From: Streptomyces sp. Ncost-T10-10d
GTDB taxonomy: Bacteria; Actinomycetota; Actinomycetes; Streptomycetales; Streptomycetaceae
Length of the DNA stretch: 64,000 nucleotides
NCBI RefSeq assembly: GCF_900091955.1
Contig: NZ_FMDF01000044.1
Coordinates: 62,001-126,000, forward strand
Direction of reading: 5' to 3'
Numbering within the stretch: position 1 is the stretch's first letter; each line of letters begins with the position of its first letter. Position numbers and translations under genes: made by a program. Positions 10,160 through 19,259 of the stretch are shown here, in pieces. Under the pieces are notes generated by a model that saw nothing but the letters and a program-made list of their open reading frames with translations, ran no database searches and was not told where the DNA came from.

Positions 10160-10363
10160 GCTTCTACCTCAAGTCAGGCCAGAAGTGGGTGATTTGTTTC
10201 GACGATAGCGCCTGCGCCCCGCGGGTGCGGCCGGAGCGCCGCCGACCGGGCGGTTGACGCCGCGGCGGCCGATGCAGAGGATCTGACGCACGAGTAACTT
10301 CCAGCTCCCTGGCCGGACGGTCACCGTGACCGTGACCGGATCGCCCCGACAAGGATGGAACCC

Positions 10364-12019
10364 ATGGCGTACGACGCTGATGTGATCGTTATCGGGGCGG
10401 GGCTCGCGGGTCTGGTGGCCACCGCCGAGCTGGTCGATGCGGGCCGCTCGGTGATCCTGCTCGACCAGGAGCCCGAACAGTCGATCGGCGGCCAGGCACA
10501 CTGGTCCTTCGGCGGTCTCTTCCTCGTCGACTCGCCCGAGCAGCGCCGGATGCGGATCAAGGACAGCCATGAGCTGGCCCTCCAGGACTGGCTCGGCACG
10601 GCGGGCTTCGACCGCAAGGAGGACCACTGGCCACGGAAGTGGGCCGAGGCGTACGTGGACTTCGCGGCCGGTGAGAAGCGCTCCTGGCTGCACGCGCAGG
10701 GGTTGCGGCTCTTCCCCGTCGTCGGCTGGGCGGAGCGCGGCGGCTACGACGCGACCGGCCACGGCAACTCCGTACCCCGCTTCCACATCACCTGGGGCAC
10801 CGGTCCCGGCGTCGTCGCCCCCTTCGAGCGCAGGGTCCGCGCGGGCGTCGCCAAGGGCCTCGTACAGTTCGGATTCCGCCACCGGGTCACCGGTCTCGGC
10901 CGCACCGCGGGCGCCGTCGACACGGTGAGCGGCGAGATCCTGGAGCCGAGCGCCGCCGCCCGGGGCACCGCGAGCAGCCGGGTGACGACCGGCACGTTCG
11001 AGCTGAAGGCCCAGGCGGTGATCGTCACCTCCGGCGGCATCGGCGGCAACCACGACCTCGTACGCAAGCAGTGGCCCGAACGGCTCGGCACCCCGCCCGC
11101 GAAGATGCTCTCCGGGGTCCCCGCCCATGTCGACGGGCTGATGCTCGGCATCACCGAGGAAGCGGGCGCCCACCACATCAACCGCGACCGGATGTGGCAC
11201 TACACCGAGGGCATCGAGAACTGGAACCCGATCTGGGCCGAGCACGGCATCCGGATCCTGCCGGGTCCGTCCTCGCTCTGGCTGGACGCCCGGGGCAAGC
11301 GGCTGCCGGTCCCGCTCTTCCCGGGCTTCGACACCCTCGGCACCCTCGAACACATCATGAAGTCCGGCCACGACTACACCTGGTTCGTCCTCGACCAGAA
11401 GATCATCGGCAAGGAGTTCGCGCTCTCCGGCTCCGAGCAGAACCCCGACCTGACCGGTAAGTCGATCCGTGACGTGATCGGCCGGGCCCGCGCGGACGTA
11501 CCGGCCCCGGTGAAGGCTTTCATGGACCACGGGGTGGACTTCGTGGTCGAGAAGGACCTCGGCGCACTGGTCCGCGGGATGAACGCGCTCACCGACGAGT
11601 CGCTGATCGACGAGGCCGAACTGCGCCGCGAGATCACCGCACGCGACCGTGAGATCGCCAACCCCTTCACCAAGGACCTCCAGATCACCGCGATCCGCGG
11701 GGCCCGCACCTATCTCGGCGACAAGCTGATCCGTACGGCGCCGCCGCACCGCATCCTCGACCCCAAGGCCGGCCCGCTGATCGCGGTACGGCTCAACATC
11801 CTGACCCGCAAGTCGCTCGGCGGACTGGAGACGGACCTGTCCTCCCGGGTGCTGACCGAGGACGGCACGCCCCTGCCCGGTGTGTACGCGGCGGGGGAGG
11901 CGGCGGGCTTCGGCGGCGGCGGGGTGCACGGGTACCGCTCCCTCGAAGGAACCTTCCTCGGCGGCTGCATCTTCTCCGGCCGGGCGGCGGGGCGGGCGGC
12001 CGCCCAGGCCACGTCCTAG
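10364..12019 (+). CDS. FAD-binding dehydrogenase, 3-ketosteroid delta1-dehydrogenase-like
   Basis: A 551-residue flavoprotein. The dinucleotide-binding motif ADVIVIGAGLAGLVATAELVDAG is at the extreme N-terminus, with an acidic end of the beta-alpha-beta unit (LLDQEPEQSIGGQAHWSFGG). The C-terminal FAD-contact motif PGVYAAGEAAGFGGGGVHGYRSLEGTFLGGCIFSGR is typical of the fumarate reductase/KstD family. ATG 10364 is preferred over 10355 because AAGGA lies 8 bases ahead. No steroid catabolic genes accompany it, so a general delta-desaturase role is all that can be proposed. Confidence 0.85.
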   Translation: MAYDADVIVIGAGLAGLVATAELVDAGRSVILLDQEPEQSIGGQAHWSFGGLFLVDSPEQRRMRIKDSHELALQDWLGTAGFDRKEDHWPRKWAEAYVDFAAGEKRSWLHAQGLRLFPVVGWAERGGYDATGHGNSVPRFHITWGTGPGVVAPFERRVRAGVAKGLVQFGFRHRVTGLGRTAGAVDTVSGEILEPSAAARGTASSRVTTGTFELKAQAVIVTSGGIGGNHDLVRKQWPERLGTPPAKMLSGVPAHVDGLMLGITEEAGAHHINRDRMWHYTEGIENWNPIWAEHGIRILPGPSSLWLDARGKRLPVPLFPGFDTLGTLEHIMKSGHDYTWFVLDQKIIGKEFALSGSEQNPDLTGKSIRDVIGRARADVPAPVKAFMDHGVDFVVEKDLGALVRGMNALTDESLIDEAELRREITARDREIANPFTKDLQITAIRGARTYLGDKLIRTAPPHRILDPKAGPLIAVRLNILTRKSLGGLETDLSSRVLTEDGTPLPGVYAAGEAAGFGGGGVHGYRSLEGTFLGGCIFSGRAAGRAAAQATS

Positions 12020-12266
12020 GAGGGCGCGAAGTCCCGCCCGGCCCGCGGCGTCCGATACGCCCGCCCGTCGGGCGGCGAGATCCGTCCGCAACTGCCGTCC
12101 GGGCTCGACGCGATGACGGGATCGCGGCTCGACCGGCGCCCGCAGGGCGAGGACTGCCTGGACCTCGACCCCGGAACCATCGTCCGGCCCGACGGACCTG
12201 CGTACGGCATGGGCATTCTGCCGCGAGATCCCCGCCCCGAAGGCGTAGAGAACCGGCGGACCCCGC

Positions 12267-12716
12267 CTATCGCCGCACCGCGGCCACGACGGGATCCAGC
12301 AGCTCGACGACCCGGAACCGTTCGGCGACGACCATGGTGTCGTCGTCGACCGTGAACTCCGGGTCGCCGAGCGCCCCTCGCATCTCCTGGCTGTGCCAGA
12401 ACTTCTCGTGACCCGCACGCCACTCGGCCACCGAGGCGTAGCCCTCGCCCTCGTCGATCGCATGCTGAAGATCGACGTCGCCGAGGCGCAGCACCCGAAC
12501 CTCCGTCACCTCCAGCACCGCGGTCTCCCGGCCGTCCGAGTCGATCAGCGCGGACCGCTCGCCCACCGGAGGCAGTTCCTCCTTCTCCGCCACGTACTCC
12601 GCGAGCAGCCCGGTCGTCGACACCTTCTCACCGGCGAGCACCGCCCCCACCAGCCGGTCGCGCAGCGGCCCGGGAAAGGCGAGCAGAAAGGGCTTGAGAG
12701 GTTCACGGTTCGACAT
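12267..12716 (-). CDS. ASCH domain-containing protein
   Basis: A 149-residue protein with an ASCH-like fold: FPGPLRDRLVGAVLAGEKVSTTGLLAEY, then GERSALIDSDGRETAVLEVTEVRVLRLGDV, then EGEGYASVAEWRAGHEKFWHSQEM. ASCH proteins bind or process RNA or modified nucleosides, and some hydrolyse N4-acetylcytidine. The start ATG at 12716 fits the family length, and longer reading in this frame is antisense to the molybdoenzyme gene. It stands alone, divergent from that gene. The 247 bp before it (12020-12266) hold no gene that I can support. Confidence 0.8.
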   Translation of the reverse strand: MSNREPLKPFLLAFPGPLRDRLVGAVLAGEKVSTTGLLAEYVAEKEELPPVGERSALIDSDGRETAVLEVTEVRVLRLGDVDLQHAIDEGEGYASVAEWRAGHEKFWHSQEMRGALGDPEFTVDDDTMVVAERFRVVELLDPVVAAVRR

Positions 12717-12872
12717 GGCGCCAAGTCTGACATGTCCGGCCGGGCGCGGCGCCGGAACGCGCACCCGATCGGGGGTCGTCAACTGTGCCGGAAACGAGAA
12801 GAGTTGACATCGGGTACGGGCAGGTGCCCGCCACCCCTGGTGACCTGCGGCCGCAGATGCTCGAATGGCCGG

Positions 12873-13598
12873 GTGAACAGTCGCCCTCCCGACGCCGATG
12901 GCACACCCCTGGGACGCCGTGTCGTCCTGGCCATGCTCGGTCTCGGCGCCGCCGGAGTCGTCGCTGCGCCCGTGCTGCAACGCACGCTGGAATCCGCGCT
13001 GGGAGCGGTCGCCGACAAGGACCCCACCGGCCTGACCGGCCTGCTCCCCAACGGCGGCGGCTTCCGCTACTACTCCGTCGCCTCGTCCGTACCGGAGAAA
13101 GGTGCGGACGACTACCGGCTGACCGTCGACGGGCTGGTCGACCACCCGGCCGCATACACCCTGGACGCCCTGAAGGCGCTGCCGCAGACCCGCATGGTCC
13201 GCGATGTCCAGTGCGTCACCGGCTGGCGGGTGCCCGAGACCCCCTTCGAGGGGGTACGCCTCTCGGCACTGCTGGACGCGGCGGGCGTACGGCCCGGGGC
13301 GAAGGCCGTCCGCTTCACCTGCTTCGACGGCGCCTACAGCGAGAGCCTCACCCTTGCGCAGGCCCGCCGCGCCGACGTGCTGGTCGCGCTGCGCATGCAG
13401 GACCGGCCGCTGGCCCACTCCCACGGCGGTCCGGTCCGGCTCTACGTGGCCCCGATGTACTTCTACAAGTCGGCGAAATGGCTCTCCGGGATCACCGTCA
13501 CCGACTCCGTGCGGCCCGGCTACTGGGAGGAGCTCGGCTATGACGTCGACGCCTGGGTCGGCCGGTCCAACGGCCGCGACGACGCCCCCACTGCCTGA
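12873..13598 (+). CDS. TAT-exported sulfite-oxidase-fold molybdopterin oxidoreductase (MsrP-like)
   Basis: A 241-residue molybdoenzyme of the sulfite oxidase/YedY fold. A twin arginine at residues 15-16 is followed by a hydrophobic stretch (RRVVLAMLGLGAAGVVAAP), indicating Tat export. The molybdenum ligand cysteine is C114 in VRDVQCVTGWRVPE. The GTG at 12873 is chosen because it places the Tat motif at the N-terminus. The downstream gene encodes a cytochrome b-like membrane protein and overlaps it by 59 bp, so the pair resembles MsrP/MsrQ, a periplasmic methionine sulfoxide reductase with its haem partner. Confidence 0.83.
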   Translation: MNSRPPDADGTPLGRRVVLAMLGLGAAGVVAAPVLQRTLESALGAVADKDPTGLTGLLPNGGGFRYYSVASSVPEKGADDYRLTVDGLVDHPAAYTLDALKALPQTRMVRDVQCVTGWRVPETPFEGVRLSALLDAAGVRPGAKAVRFTCFDGAYSESLTLAQARRADVLVALRMQDRPLAHSHGGPVRLYVAPMYFYKSAKWLSGITVTDSVRPGYWEELGYDVDAWVGRSNGRDDAPTA

Positions 13599-14226
13599 CC
13601 CCGTGGAGCGTGTGCGGCGCTTCAGCGGTGCGGAACGCTGGGTGCACCGCGGTACGGCCACGCTGATGCTGCTGTGCGTGGCGAGTGCGGCGTGTCTGTA
13701 CGTACCCCAGCTCGCCGAGGTCGTCGGCCGTCGCCGTTCGGTGGTCACCGTGCACGAGTGGTCCGGGGTGCTGACCCCCCTGCCGTTCCTGGCCGGTCTG
13801 CTGTCACGGGCGTTCCGGGCCGATCTGTCCCGGCTCAACCGTTTCGGGCCGCACGACCGTCAGTGGCTGCGGGCGGTGTGGCGCCGCGACCACCGGCCCG
13901 AGGCGCGTCCGGCCGGAAAGTTCAACGCCGGGCAGAAGCTGTACGCGGCCTGGATCGCGGGAGCGGTACTGGTGATGACCGGCACCGGCGCGCTGATGTG
14001 GTTCACCGGCCTCGCACCGCTGATGTGGCGCACGAGCGCGACGTTCGTCCACGACTGGCTGGCGCTTGCGATCGGGATCGTGCTGGCCGGGCACATGGCG
14101 ATGGCGCTCGCCGACCCGGAGGCACGCCGTGGCATGCGCACCGGGTCGGTCGAGCGCCATTGGGCACGGTCACAGCATGCGCTGTGGGGGGAGGACCGTG
14201 CGGGCAGCCGCTCGCTAGAGGACTAG
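13540..14226 (+). CDS. Cytochrome b561/YedZ-like membrane protein
   Basis: A 228-residue membrane protein with four hydrophobic helices (TATLMLLCVASAACLYVPQL, EWSGVLTPLPFLAGLLS, LYAAWIAGAVLVMTGTGALMW, DWLALAIGIVLAGHMAMAL). Histidines WVHR, VHEW, VHDW and GHMA could ligate b-type haem. ATG 13540 lies inside the upstream molybdoenzyme gene and has GGGAGGAG seven bases ahead. A later GTG at 13603 is the alternative. It probably passes electrons from the membrane quinone pool to the exported molybdoenzyme. The 3' end overlaps the convergent gntP gene by 12 bp. Confidence 0.8.
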   Translation: MTSTPGSAGPTAATTPPLPDPVERVRRFSGAERWVHRGTATLMLLCVASAACLYVPQLAEVVGRRRSVVTVHEWSGVLTPLPFLAGLLSRAFRADLSRLNRFGPHDRQWLRAVWRRDHRPEARPAGKFNAGQKLYAAWIAGAVLVMTGTGALMWFTGLAPLMWRTSATFVHDWLALAIGIVLAGHMAMALADPEARRGMRTGSVERHWARSQHALWGEDRAGSRSLED

Positions 14227-15612
14227 CGACAGCAGCAGGATGAAGGCCAGCGAGACCACGGAGATGATGGTCTCCATCACCGACCAGGTCTTCACCGTCT
14301 GGCCGACGTTCATGCCGAAGTACTCCTTCACCAGCCAGAAACCGGCGTCGTTGACATGGCTGAAGAAGAGCGAGCCCGCGCCGACGGCGAGGACCAGCAG
14401 AGCGGCGTGGGACGTCGACATGTCGGCGGCCAGCGGGGCGACCAGACCGGCTGCGGAGATGGTGGCCACGGTCGCCGAACCGGTCGCCAGCCGGATCGCG
14501 ACGGCGATCAGCCAGCCCAGCAGCAGTGCCGGGATCGACCAGTCCTTGGAGAAGTCCAGGATCATCTGGCCCACACCGGCGTCGATGAGGGTCTGCTTGA
14601 AACCGCCGCCCGCACCCACGATCAGCAGCACACCCGCGATCGGGGCGAGGGACTTCTCGACGGTGGTGGAGAGCCGGCCCTTGGTGAAACCGGCCGCCCG
14701 GCCCAGCGTGAACATGCCGACTATGACGGCCGCGAGCAGCGCGATCAACGGCGAGCCGATCACATCGGTGACCCGCTGGACGCTCTGCTCCGGGTCGTCC
14801 ACGACGATGTCGACCAGGGCCTTGACCAGCATCAGCACGACCGGCAGCAGAATCGTCGCCAGGGTGGCGCCGAAGCTGGGCCGACGGTCCAGCTCCTCCG
14901 AAGGACGCTGCGGAATCATCTTCTCCGGAGCCTTGATGTCCACCCAGCGCGCGGCGTAACGGGAGAAGACCGGCCCAGCGATGATCACGGTCGGGATGGC
15001 GACCAGCACACCCAGCGCCAGCGTGACACCGAGATTGGCGCCGAGGGCGTCGATCGCCACCAGCGGGCCGGGGTGCGGCGGAATCAGCCCGTGCATCACG
15101 GAGAGTCCGGCCAGCGCCGGGATACCGATCCGCATCAGGGAGTAGTTGCCGCGCTTGGCGACGAGCAGCACCACCGGGATCATCAGCACGATCCCGACCT
15201 CGAAGAACAGCGGCAGACCGATGATCGAGGCGATCAGGACCATCGCCCACGGCATGGCCCGCCCGCTCGCCTTCGCGAGGATCGTGTCGACGATCTGGTC
15301 CGCGCCGCCGGAGTCGGCGAGCAGCTTGCCCAGAATGGCGCCGAGCGCGATGAGGACACCGACACCCGCGACGGTCGAGCCGAGGCCGGCGGTGAAGCTG
15401 GCGATCGTCTTGACCGGTGCGGCGCCGGCGAACGAGCCGAGCGCCAGCGAGCCGATGGTCAGCGCGAGAAACGCGTGCATCTTGAACTTGGTGATGAGCA
15501 GAACGATGACGGCGATGCCCGCCAGAACTGCGATGCCCAACTGCGCGTTGCCTGCCGAAGTGATCGGTTCGACGGCATCCGCTGCCAGCATCTCGACGCT
15601 GAGACTGGTCAC
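14215..15612 (-). CDS. gntP: Gluconate permease (GntP family)
   Basis: A 465-residue, twelve-helix-type importer of the GntP/GntT family. Characteristic segments are ALGAILGKLLADSGGADQIVDTIL, MHGLIPPHPGPLVAIDALGANLG and SHVNDAGFWLVKEYFGMNVGQTVKTWSVMETI. It takes up gluconate by proton symport. The GTG start at 15612 follows the gntK stop by 11 bp with AAGGA between, so gntK and gntP form one operon transcribed away from gntR. Confidence 0.93.
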   Translation of the reverse strand: MTSLSVEMLAADAVEPITSAGNAQLGIAVLAGIAVIVLLITKFKMHAFLALTIGSLALGSFAGAAPVKTIASFTAGLGSTVAGVGVLIALGAILGKLLADSGGADQIVDTILAKASGRAMPWAMVLIASIIGLPLFFEVGIVLMIPVVLLVAKRGNYSLMRIGIPALAGLSVMHGLIPPHPGPLVAIDALGANLGVTLALGVLVAIPTVIIAGPVFSRYAARWVDIKAPEKMIPQRPSEELDRRPSFGATLATILLPVVLMLVKALVDIVVDDPEQSVQRVTDVIGSPLIALLAAVIVGMFTLGRAAGFTKGRLSTTVEKSLAPIAGVLLIVGAGGGFKQTLIDAGVGQMILDFSKDWSIPALLLGWLIAVAIRLATGSATVATISAAGLVAPLAADMSTSHAALLVLAVGAGSLFFSHVNDAGFWLVKEYFGMNVGQTVKTWSVMETIISVVSLAFILLLSLVL

Positions 15613-15623
15613 GGTGGTGATCC

Positions 15624-16133
15624 TTAGTTTTCGAGCCGGCGCAACGCGGCGACGGCTCGCTGGGTGATTTCTTCAGGGGTGCCGGACACGTCGACCGAGA
15701 CTCCGGCCTCGTCCTCCTGCAGCGGCTGCAGGGTGGCGAACTGCGAGTCGAGCAGTGCGGTGGGCATGAAGTGGCCCTTGCGCTCCGCCATGCGCTCCTC
15801 GATCAGAGCCCGGTCGCCGGTCAGATGGAGGAAGACGGCACCGGGGGCCTCGGCGCGCAGCCGGTCCCGGTAGACGCGCTTGAGCGCCGAGCTGCTCACC
15901 ACCCCGCCGAGCCCCGCCCGGCCGTGCGCCCACTGACCGATCGCATCGAGCCAGGGCCACCGGTCGGAGTCGTCCAATGGGGTACCGGCCGACATCTTGG
16001 CGATGTTCGCCGCGGGATGGAAGTCATCGCCCTCGGCGTACGGAACGCCGAGTTCGGTGGCGAGCAGGGGGCCGATCGTGGTCTTGCCGGTCCCTGCGAC
16101 GCCCATCACCACGACGACGTGGGGGGTGCTCAT
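15624..16133 (-). CDS. gntK: Gluconokinase
   Basis: A 169-residue kinase that phosphorylates gluconate to 6-phosphogluconate, feeding the pentose phosphate pathway. The P-loop GVAGTGKT is at residues 11-18, followed by the family motifs EGDDFHPAANIAKMSAGTPLDDSDRWPWL and FLHLTGDRALIEERMAERKGHFMP. The ATG at 16133 is preceded by GAGGCA. It is first gene of the gntK-gntP operon and divergent from the GntR regulator. Confidence 0.94.
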   Translation of the reverse strand: MSTPHVVVVMGVAGTGKTTIGPLLATELGVPYAEGDDFHPAANIAKMSAGTPLDDSDRWPWLDAIGQWAHGRAGLGGVVSSSALKRVYRDRLRAEAPGAVFLHLTGDRALIEERMAERKGHFMPTALLDSQFATLQPLQEDEAGVSVDVSGTPEEITQRAVAALRRLEN

Positions 16134-16202
16134 TGGTGGTGCCTCGCTGTCTTCTTCGACGTCTTCCTCGACATCGGTCCGTCGCGCTACTGAAACCCAT
16201 AC

Positions 16203-16241
16203 GTACGACTTATTCAAGATGCTGTGACATAAACGTCGTAC
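16203..16241. promoter_or_regulatory. Inverted repeat in the gntK-gntR divergent promoter
   Basis: GTACGACTTAT (16203-16213) faces ATAAACGTCGTAC (16229-16241) across an AT-rich centre, in a 144-bp intergenic region. It is a candidate operator for the adjacent GntR-type regulator. Confidence 0.5.
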
Positions 16242-16265
16242 TTTTTGTTCCCGAAGGGTGCCCCG

Positions 16266-16271
16266 TAGGCT
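16266..16271 (+). promoter_or_regulatory. Putative -10 box of a leaderless gntR transcript
   Basis: TAGGCT ends 6 bases before the ATG at 16278. TTTTTG stands 17-18 bases upstream as a weak -35. Confidence 0.45.
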
Positions 16272-16277
16272 GTGCTC

Positions 16278-16979
16278 ATGACCACACAGGGCCCTGGGCT
16301 GCATACACATGTGCTGGACACCCTGGGTCTGGAGATCGCCGCGGGGGAGCACCGGCCGGGGCAGGTACTGCGTACCGACGAGCTGGCCCGGCGCTTCGAC
16401 GTCTCGCGCACGGTCGTCCGCGAAGTCGTCCGCGTCCTCGAATCCATGCACCTGGTCGAGTCCCGGCGCCGGGTCGGCGTGACCGTGCAGCCGACCGAGG
16501 CGTGGAATGTCTACGATCCGCAGGTCATCCGGTGGCGGCTGGCCGGTGCCGACCGTCCGCGCCAGCTGCGCTCCCTGACCGTGCTCCGCTCGGCGATCGA
16601 ACCGGTCGCGGCCGGCCTCGCCGCCCGTAACGCCACCCCGGAGCAGTGCGCGGCCCTCACCGAGTGCGCGCTCGGCATGGTCGCCACCTCGCGCGGCCAG
16701 CAGCTGGAGGGCTATCTGGAGCACGACATCGCGTTCCACCGGATCGTGCTCAACGCCTCCGGCAACGAGATGTTCGCGCGCCTCGGCGATGTCGTCGCCG
16801 AGGTCCTGGCGGGCCGCACCCACCACCAGGTGATGTTCGAGGACCCCGACCCGGCCGCGGTCACCCTCCACGTCCGGCTCGCCGAAGCGGTGCGCGAGGG
16901 CGACACGGTGGCGGCGGAGCGGCTGACGAAGGAGATCGCGGTGGGCGCCCTGCACGAGCTGGACGTGCTCGCACCCTGA
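16278..16979 (+). CDS. gntR: GntR/FadR-family gluconate regulator
   Basis: A 233-residue regulator. The winged helix (LRTDELARRFDVSRTVVREVVRVLESMHLVESRRRVGVTVQP) is followed by a FadR-type helical effector domain with metal-ligand-like motifs (EHDIAFHRIVLNASGN, HVRLAEAVREGD). It is divergent from gntK-gntP and is the obvious repressor of that operon, with gluconate or 6-phosphogluconate as the expected inducer. ATG 16278 sits 6 bp after a -10 box without a Shine-Dalgarno, so the mRNA is probably leaderless. A GTG six bases upstream would only add two codons. Confidence 0.9.
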   Translation: MTTQGPGLHTHVLDTLGLEIAAGEHRPGQVLRTDELARRFDVSRTVVREVVRVLESMHLVESRRRVGVTVQPTEAWNVYDPQVIRWRLAGADRPRQLRSLTVLRSAIEPVAAGLAARNATPEQCAALTECALGMVATSRGQQLEGYLEHDIAFHRIVLNASGNEMFARLGDVVAEVLAGRTHHQVMFEDPDPAAVTLHVRLAEAVREGDTVAAERLTKEIAVGALHELDVLAP

Positions 16980-16999
16980 GCCACGGCTGCCCGGACGCA

Positions 17000-17036
17000 C
17001 GACGGCCCCCGCGGAATCGCTCCGCGGGGGCCGTCG
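17000..17036. terminator. Bidirectional terminator between gntR and the multicopper oxidase gene
   Basis: A perfect 16-bp stem (CGACGGCCCCCGCGGA and its complement) with an ATCGC loop lies between convergent genes. Confidence 0.8.
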
Positions 17037-17055
17037 GTTCAGCCGGTACGCATGG

Positions 17056-18987
17056 TCAGCCGCTGTGCCCGTGATGGCCGCCGTGCCCGGCGCCGTGGTC
17101 GAACTTCACCGCCTCGGGCGGCATCACGACGAACGGCCGCATCATGCCCATGTCCTCGTGCTCCAGGAGATGGCAGTGGTACATGAACCGCCCGTACGCC
17201 CCGTCGAACTTCCCGAGCACCTTCACCAACTGCCCGGCAGGCACCCGGAAGACGTCCTTCCAGCCCTGCTCGTTCGGTGCCGTGGGGATCGTGGTGCCAT
17301 GGTCGAACGCCACGGGGGAGCGGGTTCCACCGAGTGCCGGGTCGAAGCCGTCGAGCTCGTACGCCTCCCGGCCCATCACCTGGAAGTCCGCCAGATGGAT
17401 GTGCATCGGATGCGTCGGACCGCCCAGGTTGAGGAACGACCACTGCTCGAAGGCGCCTTCGCCCACCGTGAAGCCGAGCCCGTCGTTGAAGGTCCGCGCG
17501 ATCCTGTGGTACGTACGCACCGTGCCGTCCTCGCCCCGGACCTGGATGACACCGTCCGAGGGCACCTGCACATCGGCGGCGTCCTCGACCTCCGTCATCT
17601 CCCAGATCTCCGGGTGGCCGCCGCCGCCGACCGTGCCGGGCACCGTCAGCACCACGAGCCGGTGCCCGTGCTCCACCCGGCCGTGCTCGTACCGCCGGAA
17701 GGAACCGGACAGCACCTCGGGCAGCTCGAAACCGTCCCGCTGCCCCGTCTCCCGTACCCGGAACTCCATCACCTGCGGGAACGGCACGTTCGTGGCCGGG
17801 TCCGGCACCCCCGGCGCGAGCTTGCCGCGGTTGACCAGCCGTACTCGGCGGCCGGCCAGCGCCGAGAAGTCGATCAGCAGATCCATCCGCTCGGCCGGGG
17901 CGATCGTCAGCTGCGGCAGCAACTCGTCGAAGTCGACCGGCACCGGGCGAGGCAACAGCCCGCCGTCACTGCCGATCTGCCGGATCACGCCCGGGACCGG
18001 GTTGTTGTCCTCGTCGACCAGCACCAGGTCGTAGATCCGCGCGTTGGACGCGTTGACCAGCCGGAAGCGGTACCACGCGTCGTCCACGTCCAGATGGGGC
18101 CAGATACGGCCGTTGACCGTCGTGTACGGGCCGAAGAACGGCAACGACACCGGCTTCCCGGTCTCCGGGTCGGCCTCGGAGATCACCGTCGTCTTGTGCA
18201 GCAGCCGCCCGTTGAGCCGGCCGTCCTCGTCGGTGTCCAGATTGCGGTCGGCCAGGATCAGCGGCAACTCCCGGTCGCCGGACGGCAGACCGAGCGCGTC
18301 CTCCTCGTCGTCCCTGATCAGATAGGTGCCGACGAGCCCGGCGTACACGTTCCACCGGGTGATGTTCATGGCATGGTCGTGGTACCACCACTGGGTGGCC
18401 TGGTGGTCGTTCGGGTACTCCGAGAGCTGCGCGTCGCCGAAGCCGACCGCGTTGTCCGCCCAGCCGTCGTTGCCGCCACCGGTCTGCGCGCCGTGCAGAT
18501 GCGTCACCGTCCAGGCGGGCAGCGCGGCGACATCCGGGTTCGGCTCGACGCCGTCGCGTCCGGGACGGTTGTGCGGCGCCGGTTCGCCCTGCTTGACCGG
18601 GCCGACCTCCACCGCCGTGACCGGGTACTCGCTGCCCCTGGGGATGAGGTTGGTCCAGGCGATCCTGACCCGCTCCCCGCGCCGCACCTCGATGGTCGGT
18701 CCCGGCACCGTGCCGTTGTATCCCCACATCAGCGTCGGCGGCAGCTGCGCGTGCAGCCGCACCCAGGTGGGCGACAGTGCGATCTCCGTCTCGCGGAGCA
18801 CGTCACCGGTCTGCGGGCGCAGCACCGGCGGGACGGGCAACGCGTCGGTGTACGGCACGAGTCCGCCGACCGGCGCCACGGACGCCGCCGCCCCGGAACC
18901 CGGCTCCGGTCCGTCGGTGCGCCGCCCTGTCCGCCCCGTCTTCTCAGTGATTTCGGCGGGTTCGGTGAATTCGGTGATCTCCGTCAA
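17056..18987 (-). CDS. Multicopper oxidase, phenoxazinone synthase/CotA-like
   Basis: A 643-residue copper oxidase coupling oxidation of phenolics or aminophenols to reduction of O2. All four copper motifs are present in order: [32 protein letters not shown], and the type-1/trinuclear [14 protein letters not shown] with Cys605. The C-terminus is His-rich ([14 protein letters not shown]), perhaps aiding copper capture. No signal peptide is obvious; the N-terminus is a Thr/Glu-rich repeat ([17 protein letters not shown]). The start is inferred as TTG 18987 because GGGGGAAG precedes it. Longer in-frame starts would extend into the divergent promoter. No antibiotic cluster is adjacent. Confidence 0.87.
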   Translation of the reverse strand: MTEITEFTEPAEITEKTGRTGRRTDGPEPGSGAAASVAPVGGLVPYTDALPVPPVLRPQTGDVLRETEIALSPTWVRLHAQLPPTLMWGYNGTVPGPTIEVRRGERVRIAWTNLIPRGSEYPVTAVEVGPVKQGEPAPHNRPGRDGVEPNPDVAALPAWTVTHLHGAQTGGGNDGWADNAVGFGDAQLSEYPNDHQATQWWYHDHAMNITRWNVYAGLVGTYLIRDDEEDALGLPSGDRELPLILADRNLDTDEDGRLNGRLLHKTTVISEADPETGKPVSLPFFGPYTTVNGRIWPHLDVDDAWYRFRLVNASNARIYDLVLVDEDNNPVPGVIRQIGSDGGLLPRPVPVDFDELLPQLTIAPAERMDLLIDFSALAGRRVRLVNRGKLAPGVPDPATNVPFPQVMEFRVRETGQRDGFELPEVLSGSFRRYEHGRVEHGHRLVVLTVPGTVGGGGHPEIWEMTEVEDAADVQVPSDGVIQVRGEDGTVRTYHRIARTFNDGLGFTVGEGAFEQWSFLNLGGPTHPMHIHLADFQVMGREAYELDGFDPALGGTRSPVAFDHGTTIPTAPNEQGWKDVFRVPAGQLVKVLGKFDGAYGRFMYHCHLLEHEDMGMMRPFVVMPPEAVKFDHGAGHGGHHGHSG

Positions 18988-19259
18988 GGTACTTCCCCCA
19001 TGATCAGTGATTCCACTGCTGGTGGACCACACGCCCCCTGCCCCCGCAGGTACTGATTCGGCGGCCCCTGTGTATCGAAGGACCACCCGGAAAGCACGGC
19101 AGTTCACTGATATGCGTAATCTGACCGAAACCGGTACGGCCCGCCAGGCGGTCGGCAGTCGTTTCCCGCCAACGCGGCGCGCCGCCGTGACACCCTCGCG
19201 GGGCGTACGGTTGTTCGCGATCGATCTTCGCAAAGAGACGGAAACAGGGAGACCACGGT
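18988..19259. other. Divergent intergenic region, multicopper oxidase / mscR
   Basis: These 272 bp between divergent starts must hold both promoters. The centre is relatively AT-rich. No convincing palindrome, RNA gene or small ORF was found. Confidence 0.5.

Noticed and set aside
12020..12266. Small ORFs between the flavoprotein and ASCH genes
   Set aside because: Both strands give Arg/Pro-rich shadow-like sequence without a ribosome binding site or recognisable domain.
10169..12463. A 764-codon minus-strand frame over the flavoprotein gene
   Set aside because: It spans a gene with a clear FAD-binding motif on the plus strand and shows only shadow composition. The start lies in unrelated sequence.
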